26,984 nt of DNA from Bact-19 sp038319215 (GTDB lineage Bacteria; Bacteroidota; Bacteroidia; Bacteroidales; ML635J-15), in assembly GCA_038319215.1 (NCBI GenBank), contig JBBQCZ010000038.1, forward strand, positions 1-26,984. The letters are read 5' to 3'. The notes under the pieces were generated by a model. That model saw nothing but the letters and a program-made list of their open reading frames with translations, ran no database searches and had not been told where the DNA came from. How positions within the stretch are numbered: position 1 is the first letter of the stretch; each line of letters opens with the position of its first letter. Position numbers and translations under genes: made by a program. Positions 1-6,889 of this stretch are shown in pieces.

Positions 1-23
1 CGACTTTTTACTTTTATAAATAA

Positions 24-439
24 TTGCAAAATTTTCAAACACTCAAACGCTTTAATCGCAATAGTTGTGCGACGCTAACCGTTATTAACGGTTAAGTAAC
101 GGTTAAGTAACGGTTAATTTTTAGCTTGAAATATTGATGTGAAAACTGGTGATTTTGCAATATTTTGCAAATAAACATAAAATTGCAAACACTCAAACGT
201 TTTATTCGCAATAGGTGTGCGATGCTAACCGTTATTAACGGTTAAGTAACGGTTAATTTTTAGCTTTATTTTTGATGCGAAGGCCGCTGATTTTGCAATA
301 TTTTGCAAATAAACATAAAATTGCAAACACTCAAACGCTTTAATCGCAATAGTTGTGAGACGCTAACCGTTATTAACGGTTAAGTAACGGTTAATTTTTA
401 ACTTGTATTTTTGATACTAAGGCCGCTGATTTTGTAAAT
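24..439. repeat. three-copy intergenic tandem repeat with nested palindromes
   Basis: Three diverged copies of a 138-150 bp unit begin near 40, 190 and 328 at the shared word CACTCAAACG. Each copy holds a perfect inverted repeat, AACCGTTA-T-TAACGGTT, at 77-93, 227-243 and 365-381. This is followed by direct TAACGGTTAA units spaced 11 bp apart: three units in copy 1 (86-117) and two each in copies 2 (236-256) and 3 (374-394). The extra 11-bp unit explains most of the length difference between copies. Each copy also has an AT-rich tract with TTTTGCAA words. No ORF runs through the region. The first 567 bases hold no gene that I can support. Confidence 0.9.
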
Positions 440-528
440 ACGAGTTTAGCCAGTGAGTCAATCTGCATGATTGTAATTTTCTCTTTATTTTCATTATTTT
501 TCTTAGTTATGCAATAAATATCTTTTTT

Positions 529-536
529 TATATTTG
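529..536 (+). promoter_or_regulatory. putative Bacteroidota -7 promoter element
   Basis: TATATTTG matches the Bacteroidota -7 consensus TAnnTTTG and lies 31 bp before the TTG start of the iron-sulfur membrane protein. No clear TTTG -33 box is visible at the expected distance. Confidence 0.45.
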
Positions 537-567
537 CGGTCATAAAAAAAACTAAGTATCAAAGGCA

Positions 568-1542
568 TTGAAAAAACTGTATATCCCATTCTTAACTGGC
601 TTAATTATTTTCTTTTTGTTGGCATTTGTTCAAGTTAAAGTTGAAAATCCGATGCTTTTGTCGGAAAGATTTTTTTCTGGTTTTGGCTGGTTTCAAATTG
701 CAATAATGTCTTTATTGGGTGGTTTTGTAGCTGGTAAAATGTTGGATAATTCAAAAATATCACGCTGGCGAACAATTAGCTGGACTGTTTTTTCGATTGT
801 CTTCTTTTTGCAGCTAATTCTGGGTTTGTTAGGTTTTGAAGATTTTTTGATGACTGGTAAGTTGCATCTTCCAATTCCTGCAGTTGTTCCTGGTGGCGCA
901 ATTTTTAGAATGGAATTTTCTTTTATGCCAATTTTATTTATCATTACTGTTCTTTTAACTGGCCCAGCTTGGTGTAGCCAATTGTGCTATTTTGGCGCAT
1001 TTGATAATATTAGTGCTGGTCTGAATAAGAAAAACAGAAAGATAAATTCTCGAAATCTTAAACTTATTAAGAGCTTTTGGCTAGTAATTTTTGTTGTTTC
1101 TGTGCTTTTTTTGAGAATGTTTGATGTCTCTATAAAAACTGCTGGAATTATTGCTGTTATTTTTGGTTGTGTCGGACTACTTGTAGTTGTTGTATTTAGT
1201 TCCATAAGTGGCAAAATGATTCATTGCGTGTACTTCTGTCCATTAGGAACAATCTTAAATTATGCGAGATATATTAATCCTTTTCGGATGTGCATCGACA
1301 GTACTTGCACCGATTGTATGAAATGTTCAAAATCGTGTAAATATCTCGCGTTGGAAAAAGAAAATATCGCTAAACGTAAGCCGGGATTTACATGCACAAT
1401 GTGTGGCGATTGTTTAAATTCTTGTCATACAAATTCAATTAAGTATAAGTTTCTCGGTTTGTCGCCTGAGCGATCTCGCAAGCTTTATGTTGTTATTACA
1501 ATCGCGATTTATGTGGTTTTTCTAAATGTTGCAAGAATCTAA
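568..1542 (+). CDS. polytopic 4Fe-4S membrane protein, NapH/NosR-like
   Basis: This is a membrane-embedded iron-sulfur protein, probably an electron carrier feeding a periplasmic or membrane redox enzyme. The partner is not visible. Hydrophobic segments lie near residues 6-23, 41-57, 72-88, 117-134, 169-183, 192-212 and 305-322. Two cysteine pairs resemble the membrane cysteines of the NapH/RdxA/NosR group: C136/C140 (GPAWCSQLC) and C220/C224 (CVYFCPLG). Two ferredoxin-type clusters follow: C247, C250, C253, C257 and C276, C279, C282, C286. The start is TTG at 568, because an in-frame stop lies just upstream and the first in-frame ATG would remove the first membrane helix. The exact subfamily is unresolved. 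Confidence 0.8.
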   Translation: MKKLYIPFLTGLIIFFLLAFVQVKVENPMLLSERFFSGFGWFQIAIMSLLGGFVAGKMLDNSKISRWRTISWTVFSIVFFLQLILGLLGFEDFLMTGKLHLPIPAVVPGGAIFRMEFSFMPILFIITVLLTGPAWCSQLCYFGAFDNISAGLNKKNRKINSRNLKLIKSFWLVIFVVSVLFLRMFDVSIKTAGIIAVIFGCVGLLVVVVFSSISGKMIHCVYFCPLGTILNYARYINPFRMCIDSTCTDCMKCSKSCKYLALEKENIAKRKPGFTCTMCGDCLNSCHTNSIKYKFLGLSPERSRKLYVVITIAIYVVFLNVARI

Positions 1543-1596
1543 CATATTTCATTATTTACGATTGGGATAATTTTGTTAATTTTACAAAAAAACTAG

Positions 1597-2658
1597 ATGT
1601 TTAAATACTCGAAAATAAAATCTCCAACATTTGTTATTAATACAGAAATTGTTCGCAATAACATTAAAACAATGATGGATAAACTGCCTGCAACCTGCAC
1701 ATTTCGTCCTCATTTCAAAACTCATGACAATAAAGAAACCGCGGCAATTTTTAAAGAATTTGGAGTAAAAAAAATTACTGTATCGTCAGTCGAAATGGCA
1801 ATGTATTTTAGAGTTTTGGGCTTTAAGGATATTACGATTGCTTTTCCTGTCAATATGCGCGAGCATAGAAATCTTAATAAACTTTCGAAAAATACAAAAA
1901 TAGGATTGGTTTTTTCAAATATGGAATCTGTAAAGCAAATTTTGGGCAAACCGCTAATAAATGCTTCTGCTTGGATCGAAATAGATACTGGTTATAATCG
2001 TTCTGGCATATTGTGGAACGATTACGAACAGATAGAAAAGTGTATTAGTTTAATTTCTGAAACCCCGCATCTTAGTTTTAATGGTTTTCTTACTCATAAT
2101 GGTTCTACTTACGCATTAAAGACTCAAATAGATATTTTAAAATCATCTGAAGAGTCAATAGCTAAAATGAAAAATCTTAAAGAACGATTTGCTGCATTTG
2201 AACCAAAAATCTCCGTTGGAGATACCCCTGGTTGTAGTTTGATGACTGATTTTGATGGAATTGACGAAGTTCGTCCTGGCAATTTTGTGTATTATGATTT
2301 TATGCAATTAGAAAAGGGGGTTTGTACGCCTAATGATATTGCAGCTACTGTGGTTTGTCCTATTGTTGACATTAATGCTGATAGAGACGAAATTGTAATT
2401 CATGGTGGAGCTATTCATTTTAGTAAAGAGTTCGTAAAATCTGGCGAATCGCAAAGTTTTGGTCGAGTAATAAATCATATCGGAAAAACTACGAATGCAG
2501 TGAATGAAGACCTTATATCATTATCACAGGAACATGGAATAATAAGCATTAAAAATGGAAATATTGGAGATTATAATGTTGGCGATTTGGTCGAGATAAT
2601 TCCTGTTCATTCTTGTTTAACGGCCAATTTGATGAAGGGGAGAACATTACATTATTAA
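1597..2658 (+). CDS. PLP enzyme, D-threonine aldolase / D-serine dehydratase family
   Basis: The protein (353 aa) is a fold-type III (alanine-racemase fold) PLP enzyme. The N-terminal motif RPHFKTHDN places the Schiff-base lysine at K41. The C-terminal PVHSC motif (H338, C340) matches the zinc-ligand His-x-Cys pair of eukaryotic-type D-serine dehydratases and metal-dependent D-threonine aldolases. The expected activity is therefore metal-dependent cleavage or deamination of a D-3-hydroxyamino acid in the cytoplasm. Sequence alone does not separate aldolase from dehydratase. It starts 54 bp after the iron-sulfur gene on the same strand, so the two may be co-transcribed, though no functional link is evident. 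The protein is full length. Confidence 0.82.
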   Translation: MFKYSKIKSPTFVINTEIVRNNIKTMMDKLPATCTFRPHFKTHDNKETAAIFKEFGVKKITVSSVEMAMYFRVLGFKDITIAFPVNMREHRNLNKLSKNTKIGLVFSNMESVKQILGKPLINASAWIEIDTGYNRSGILWNDYEQIEKCISLISETPHLSFNGFLTHNGSTYALKTQIDILKSSEESIAKMKNLKERFAAFEPKISVGDTPGCSLMTDFDGIDEVRPGNFVYYDFMQLEKGVCTPNDIAATVVCPIVDINADRDEIVIHGGAIHFSKEFVKSGESQSFGRVINHIGKTTNAVNEDLISLSQEHGIISIKNGNIGDYNVGDLVEIIPVHSCLTANLMKGRTLHY

Positions 2659-2715
2659 AATCCCTATTATCGTTCATCTGTCCATCAGCTTTTGCTACTT
2701 ACTACTTACCCCACA

Positions 2716-2771
2716 CTACCTACTACCTACTACCTACTGCCTACTACCTACTACCTACTACCTACTACCTA
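2716..2771. repeat. heptamer microsatellite (CTACCTA)x8
   Basis: There are eight perfectly phased copies of CTACCTA, one of them with a G substitution (2737-2743). Degenerate relatives run upstream from about 2693. The array abuts the 44-bp palindrome. Reading frames across it give only repetitive peptides, so it is intergenic. Confidence 0.93.
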
Positions 2772-2815
2772 TCCCGAGCCTTTGGCTCGAGGATCCTCGA
2801 GCCAAAGGCTCGGGA
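2772..2815. repeat. perfect 44-bp palindrome between convergent genes
   Basis: A perfect palindrome is centred on GGATCC (2791-2796) with no spacer. Each half is itself a hairpin (CGAGCC-TTT-GGCTCG at 2775-2789, CGAGCC-AAA-GGCTCG at 2798-2812), so extrusion could give one long cruciform or two short stems. It lies between the stops of two convergent genes (2658 and 2830). It could act as a two-way transcription barrier, although it has no U-tract. Confidence 0.93.
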
Positions 2816-2829
2816 CTACCTACCCATTA

Positions 2830-4149
2830 TCACTCACCATCCAAGCTCTTAAAATATTTTGCAAAATGCTGATCTTCCCTTAAAGTATGATTAACAAGCC
2901 AATCAACAAGGAAAATCTGTATGCGGAACATTAAGAATATTTTGCTCTTTTCTTCGTTTAAAATCTCCATTTTTATCGTTTCAAATGATTTTATAAAGTT
3001 GCGATGTTGTCGCTTTTGACGTTCGAGAAATGGATAATTATTTGCCTCCAGAAATTTTTCCTCTGTTCTAAAATGATGCGTTACATAGTCATCTAAAAAA
3101 GCCAAAAGTTTTATTGATTCCGACTTGTCAATATTTTTATTAACGGAATTAATCAATTTCATTGATGTTGTAAATAGCTGAAAATGTTGACTGTCTATTT
3201 CCTTATGGCCAGTGTTAAAAGAGTCGTCCCATTCAACAGGATGAATTAATTCTTGCACTCGCTGATCAATCCCTTTTGCAAGATAATCATTACATCTTTC
3301 AAGATAGATTTCTACTGGTTTATCTTTTGGATTTATTGTAAGGCATTTCTCTAACAGATCTTTAGCTATTTCTATTTCTCTGTAATGATAATGTGCTAGT
3401 GCTTCTTCGAAAATTGATTTAGTTTCCGTTTTAAGCCTTTTTGATTCTTCACAATCATTATCAAATACTTCGTAAACTGATTGTGGTTGTGACTTTCCTT
3501 TAACAATTACTCTGTCAATAAAACGAATACAGAATTTGTTTTTTTCATTGAGATTATTAAATGTGTTTTCGCCAATTAGTAAATTTACTTGATAATTTTT
3601 AGTTAACTTTTCAAGTCCTGAAGCTAAATTTACAGCATCGCTTATAACTGTACATTCCATACTACTTGGTCCACCAATAGTACCCAGCATGCACAAACCT
3701 GTGTTCAATCCTATACCTGCTTTTATTGGCGATTCATTATTTGCAATACGCGAATTATTGAATGTTTTTATCTCCTCGAGCATTAAACATGCACTTTTTA
3801 ACGCAGTATCTGCACTTGTAGGAAAAATTGCCATAATGCCATCTCCTAAAAATTTATCTATTATCCCATTGTGCTCAACAATGATTTTTTCCATCTTAAG
3901 GAGATACGAATTTATAAAATCAAAGTTTTCTTTAGGAGTCATTTCCTCCGAAAGCTTTGTGAATCCACGTATGTCTGCAAAAAGTATAGTGAGCTCTTTT
4001 TCTATTTGGTCGCCAAGTCTAACATCTTTAATATTTTCTTTACCTAATAAATTTAGCATTTTATAAGGAATAAAACTGTCCAGTAAACTTTTATTTTTAC
4101 TATTACTTTCCAAGTCATTGTTTGATTCCAAATTATTGTGGTCTTTCAT
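2830..4149 (-). CDS. class III nucleotide cyclase fused to a hemerythrin domain
   Basis: The 439-residue protein is soluble, with no signal peptide or membrane helix. A class III adenylate/guanylate cyclase domain covers about residues 45-235. Metal-binding Asp are D59 (FADIRGFT) and D103 (FLGDG), and K99 and T167 fit adenylate cyclases. A TPR-like linker follows (about 245-290), then a bacteriohemerythrin domain (about 305-437). Visible di-iron ligands are H322, H359, E363, H382, H421 and D426. Hemerythrins bind O2 or NO at a di-iron site, so an oxygen- or redox-tuned second-messenger enzyme is inferred. Two departures stand out: the usual transition-state Arg (N-x-x-x-R) is G178, and the first His of the HxxxH ligand pair is Q378. 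It could therefore be a weak enzyme or a nucleotide sensor. The ATG at 4149 precedes the usual short helix before the cyclase fold. Confidence 0.88.
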   Translation of the reverse strand: MKDHNNLESNNDLESNSKNKSLLDSFIPYKMLNLLGKENIKDVRLGDQIEKELTILFADIRGFTKLSEEMTPKENFDFINSYLLKMEKIIVEHNGIIDKFLGDGIMAIFPTSADTALKSACLMLEEIKTFNNSRIANNESPIKAGIGLNTGLCMLGTIGGPSSMECTVISDAVNLASGLEKLTKNYQVNLLIGENTFNNLNEKNKFCIRFIDRVIVKGKSQPQSVYEVFDNDCEESKRLKTETKSIFEEALAHYHYREIEIAKDLLEKCLTINPKDKPVEIYLERCNDYLAKGIDQRVQELIHPVEWDDSFNTGHKEIDSQHFQLFTTSMKLINSVNKNIDKSESIKLLAFLDDYVTHHFRTEEKFLEANNYPFLERQKRQHRNFIKSFETIKMEILNEEKSKIFLMFRIQIFLVDWLVNHTLREDQHFAKYFKSLDGE

Positions 4150-4264
4150 TTTTTTATTTTTATCAATGTCTTTTAGTATGAAATTTTGATAAGAAATATA
4201 CTTCTGTAAAAAAACTAAGTTACTGCTTTTTTATGAATTCGTAGTTTAATTTGCGATTAATTTG

Positions 4265-5149
4265 TCATTTTTTTAAAGAAACCAATCTTTGCAATATTAT
4301 TCCGCTTATAATCAAAATTAAGCCTATTATGGTTGCTGATTTTATTTCTTCTCCAATAGTCATGTTTACAATGAAAAGTGAGATAAAAGGAGCAAAGTAA
4401 ATAAGATTACTAACTTTTGCTGTAGTTTTAGATAATGATAATGCTTTCATCCAAAGAAAAAAAGTAACGCCCATTTCGAATATGCCCACATAAGTAACGC
4501 CAATAATTCCGTTTAATTTTGGGAAAACAATATTTCCATTAATTATAGTGTAAATAAGAATAAATAAAAATCCAAATCCGAAATTCATAAGAAGTTTTAC
4601 CGATTCGTCGCGTTTGTCTTTTACGTTAAGAATCCAAAATAGTGCCCAAACTACCGTGCTTAAAACTGCGAGTAGAACACCATAAGAATTTGTAAATTTG
4701 AATCCAAAAACATCTCCCCCAGTTGCAATAACAAAGCTTCCTAAAAATGAGACAAGAATTGCAACGAAGCTAATGATCGAAATTTTCTGTTTTAAAATTG
4801 GTATTGAAAGTAAAACCAAAACTACGGGCCACAAATAATTTAGTGTCAGCGCTTCCTGAGCAAGAAGTATATCGTAAGCTTGGAATAAAATAAAATAGTA
4901 GAAAAAAGGATTTAGAAAACCCATTGCGGCCGACATCAAAATTTGTTTAGTGTTTTGTTTGGCAACAAGTTTCCATTTATTCTGAAAACTTACAAATGCA
5001 ACAAATACAAAAAACGACACCAGCACCGACCAAAAAAGCAGGTTAAGATAATCAACTTCGCGCAAAGCAAGTTTAAAAGCCGAGCCAACAGTTGACCAGC
5101 ACAGAACAGCTGCCGCTGCGAATATATATGCTTTGTTTTGCGCTTTCAT
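4265..5149 (-). CDS. EamA/DMT-family membrane transporter
   Basis: The 294-residue protein is almost entirely hydrophobic, with about ten predicted transmembrane helices in two repeated halves. This is the layout of the drug/metabolite transporter (EamA, formerly DUF6) family. The first helix carries a CWSTVGSAFK segment of the kind found in EamA repeats. Such proteins export or exchange small metabolites or amino acids across the inner membrane. The substrate cannot be told from sequence. The stop lies about 115 bp upstream of the cyclase-hemerythrin start on the same strand. The gene is divergent from the phosphatidylserine decarboxylase gene. Confidence 0.85.
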   Translation of the reverse strand: MKAQNKAYIFAAAAVLCWSTVGSAFKLALREVDYLNLLFWSVLVSFFVFVAFVSFQNKWKLVAKQNTKQILMSAAMGFLNPFFYYFILFQAYDILLAQEALTLNYLWPVVLVLLSIPILKQKISIISFVAILVSFLGSFVIATGGDVFGFKFTNSYGVLLAVLSTVVWALFWILNVKDKRDESVKLLMNFGFGFLFILIYTIINGNIVFPKLNGIIGVTYVGIFEMGVTFFLWMKALSLSKTTAKVSNLIYFAPFISLFIVNMTIGEEIKSATIIGLILIISGIILQRLVSLKK

Positions 5150-5285
5150 AATTTGTGCAATATTAGCAAATTTGGATGATATTTTCTGAACGAATGTTAA
5201 ATATTTATGTGGCGTTCCATATGCAAAACCATAACGAACGGTTTGAATTACGGAAATTTTATCAAAAACATATCGGACTTTTTAT

Positions 5286-5293
5286 TAAATTTG
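5286..5293 (+). promoter_or_regulatory. putative -7 element for psd
   Basis: TAAATTTG matches TAnnTTTG and lies 24 bp before the preferred ATG of phosphatidylserine decarboxylase. It falls inside the alternative longer reading frame, which supports the downstream start. Confidence 0.4.
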
Positions 5294-5317
5294 CAATTAA
5301 AGGCAAACAATGCAAAC

Positions 5318-6298
5318 ATGAAAATTACAAAAACTAAAAAGAGGTGGGGTATTATTTTATTATTGCTTGCCGTCATTGCAATACTGGGTTTTTACCCGTC
5401 GCCACCACAAGTTCCAATCAAATATTACGATAGAGAAAGTGGCGTATTGAAAACTGAAAAAGTAGCTGCTGAAAAATGGCTGGTTTGGATGTATAATAAT
5501 CCAGTTGGCGAAGCAACATTGTGGGCACTGGTTAAAAGAAAGATGGTTTCGTCTATTTATGGCAATTTGATGGATCGTTCGTCATCGACTAAAAAAATAC
5601 AAGCCTTTGTCGATGAATTTGATATAGACATGAGCATTGCAAAAAAACAGGATTTCAATTCTTTTAATGATTTTTTTACTAGGGAACTGAAGGATAATGC
5701 CAGACCAGTTGACACAAACGCAACTATTGCCGTTTCGCCAGCCGATGGAAAGTTATTGGCATATTCCAATATTCGCAACAGCGATTTTATCATCAAAGGT
5801 TCCCGCTTCGATATTTTATCATTTTTAAATAATGCCCCCATTGCTAAAAAATATGTTGATGGCAGTCTAATAATTATCCGACTTGCTCCGTCCGATTACC
5901 ACCGTTTTCATTTTCCTGTTACCGGAAAATTATCCCAAATTACCCAAATTGAGGGCGATTATTATTCTGTAAACCCTCTTGCTTTACGCAAAAAAATTGA
6001 AATATTTTGTCGAAATAAAAGAGAATTCGTTACCATTTCAAACCCTTTGTTTGGCGATATTGTTATTGTGGAAGTCGGTGCAACTATGGTGGGGAGTATT
6101 ATACAGACTTATACCGGCGATTTTGTGCAAAAAGGTGCGGAAAAAGGCTTTTTTAAATTTGGGGGTTCTACAGTTGTGCTGCTTTTTGAAAAAAATAAAA
6201 TTTGTATCGATGACGATCTATTGAATAATACTTTGAATGGTTATGAAACTTCCATTAAACAAGGTGAAAGAATTGGGGTGTCGATGATTATTCCATAA
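5318..6298 (+). CDS. psd: phosphatidylserine decarboxylase proenzyme
   Basis: It decarboxylates phosphatidylserine to phosphatidylethanolamine at the inner membrane. The proenzyme cleaves itself before a serine, which becomes the pyruvoyl group. With the start at 5318 it is 326 aa, with one membrane anchor (about residues 10-26). The candidate catalytic triad is D143 (SPADG), H195 or H198 (YHRFHFPVTG) and S284 (GGST). The cleavage motif is GGST rather than the LGST of the Escherichia coli enzyme, a variant known in other branches of the family. The frame is open back to 5207, but that extension adds an unconserved 37 residues and includes a candidate promoter. ATG 5318 gives a typical lysine-rich start before the anchor. 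No synthase gene (pssA) is adjacent. Confidence 0.92.
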   Translation: MKITKTKKRWGIILLLLAVIAILGFYPSPPQVPIKYYDRESGVLKTEKVAAEKWLVWMYNNPVGEATLWALVKRKMVSSIYGNLMDRSSSTKKIQAFVDEFDIDMSIAKKQDFNSFNDFFTRELKDNARPVDTNATIAVSPADGKLLAYSNIRNSDFIIKGSRFDILSFLNNAPIAKKYVDGSLIIIRLAPSDYHRFHFPVTGKLSQITQIEGDYYSVNPLALRKKIEIFCRNKREFVTISNPLFGDIVIVEVGATMVGSIIQTYTGDFVQKGAEKGFFKFGGSTVVLLFEKNKICIDDDLLNNTLNGYETSIKQGERIGVSMIIP

Positions 6299-6421
6299 GT
6301 TTCAGGTGCGTTTTGTGTGAAATATTGATGCTAAACCATGTTTTTCCTCTAAAAAAACAGTTTTAGTAACATGAAAGTTGTTTTTTTTGAGTAAATATTA
6401 GTCAGAAATGTAATAAAGTTT

Positions 6422-6429
6422 TATATTTG
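6422..6429 (+). promoter_or_regulatory. putative -7 element for cold-shock gene
   Basis: TATATTTG is a full match to TAnnTTTG, 23 bp before the ATG of the cold-shock gene. No convincing -33 box is seen. The implied 5' leader would be very short. Confidence 0.5.
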
Positions 6430-6452
6430 CATCTAATTTAATAATTATTATC

Positions 6453-6644
6453 ATGAGTAAGGGAACAGTAAAATTTTTCAATAATTCTAAGGGATTCGGA
6501 TTTATCACTCCAGAAGAAGGCGAAAAAGACGTATTTGTACATGTAAATGGACTAGTTGATGAGATCAAAGAAGGCGACAAAGTAAGCTTCGATATCGAAG
6601 ATAGCCCTAAAGGTTTAAATGCAGTAAATGTTAAAGTAGTTTAA
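6453..6644 (+). CDS. cold-shock domain protein (CspA family)
   Basis: This 63-residue single cold-shock domain binds single-stranded RNA/DNA and acts as an RNA chaperone. RNP1 is visible as KGFGFI (residues 13-18) and RNP2 as VFVHV (27-31). The start MSKGTVKFFN is typical. Length is just below the usual 65-70 residues, and the domain ends in the normal final strand. It is monocistronic, with its own -7 element and a strong intrinsic terminator directly downstream. There is no long thermosensitive leader like that of E. coli cspA. Confidence 0.95.
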   Translation: MSKGTVKFFNNSKGFGFITPEEGEKDVFVHVNGLVDEIKEGDKVSFDIEDSPKGLNAVNVKVV

Positions 6645-6666
6645 TCTATCTTAAACATATTTGTAT

Positions 6667-6704
6667 AAAAAAGCCTGTCAGTTATTAAACTGATAGGCTT
6701 TTTT
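6667..6704 (+). terminator. strong intrinsic terminator after csp
   Basis: An 11-bp stem (GCCTGTCAGTT/AACTGATAGGC with one G-U pair) closes an ATTA loop. It is extended by A-T pairs and followed by a T6 tract. The A-run on the 5' side lets it also work on the minus strand. Confidence 0.92.
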
Positions 6705-6730
6705 ATTTGTAGTATAAATTTCTATTTCAA

Positions 6731-6780
6731 ATTCATGTAAAATTGGATTTTTGCGCAAAAGAGATTTTTTCGGAATGTGG
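6731..6780. repeat. direct repeat, copy downstream of rapA
   Basis: The segment shares ATTCA, then TAAAATTGGATTTTT (6738-6752), then a GATTTTTTCGGAATGTGG block (6763-6780) with a related segment at 9975-10006. This copy is about 18 bp longer through an internal insertion or duplication. The two copies lie just outside the two ends of the rapA gene. Confidence 0.7.
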
Positions 6781-6889
6781 GCGTCCCATTTTGCGAAAAT
6801 ACAAGGGACGAAATTTTTACAATAAATATTATCACAACCAACATCATTTTTTTCAATTTGATTGAAAATTCTGGCAGGAACTAATTTAT

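Noticed and set aside
24..439. CRISPR-like array
   Set aside because: The units are 138-150 bp and similar along their full length. There are no short identical repeats with unique spacers and no cas genes.
24..439. Replication origin or plasmid iterons
   Set aside because: The phased repeats look iteron-like, but no rep, dnaA or par gene or clear DnaA-box cluster is present. Kept only as a finding.
2772..2815. Attachment site or transposon end
   Set aside because: The palindrome has no flanking target duplication and no integrase or transposase nearby.
2613..2883. Short plus-strand genes across the CTACCTA repeat
   Set aside because: The peptides are repetitive products of the microsatellite and palindrome and overlap the end of the real upstream gene.
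5207..5317. Longer N-terminus for phosphatidylserine decarboxylase
   Set aside because: The added residues do not fit the family, and a -7 element lies inside them. ATG 5318 starts right before the membrane anchor.
6850..6868. Terminator for rapA
   Set aside because: The hairpin TTTTCAAT-TTG-ATTGAAAA is all but A-T pairs and has no U-tract on the rapA strand. Too weak to call.
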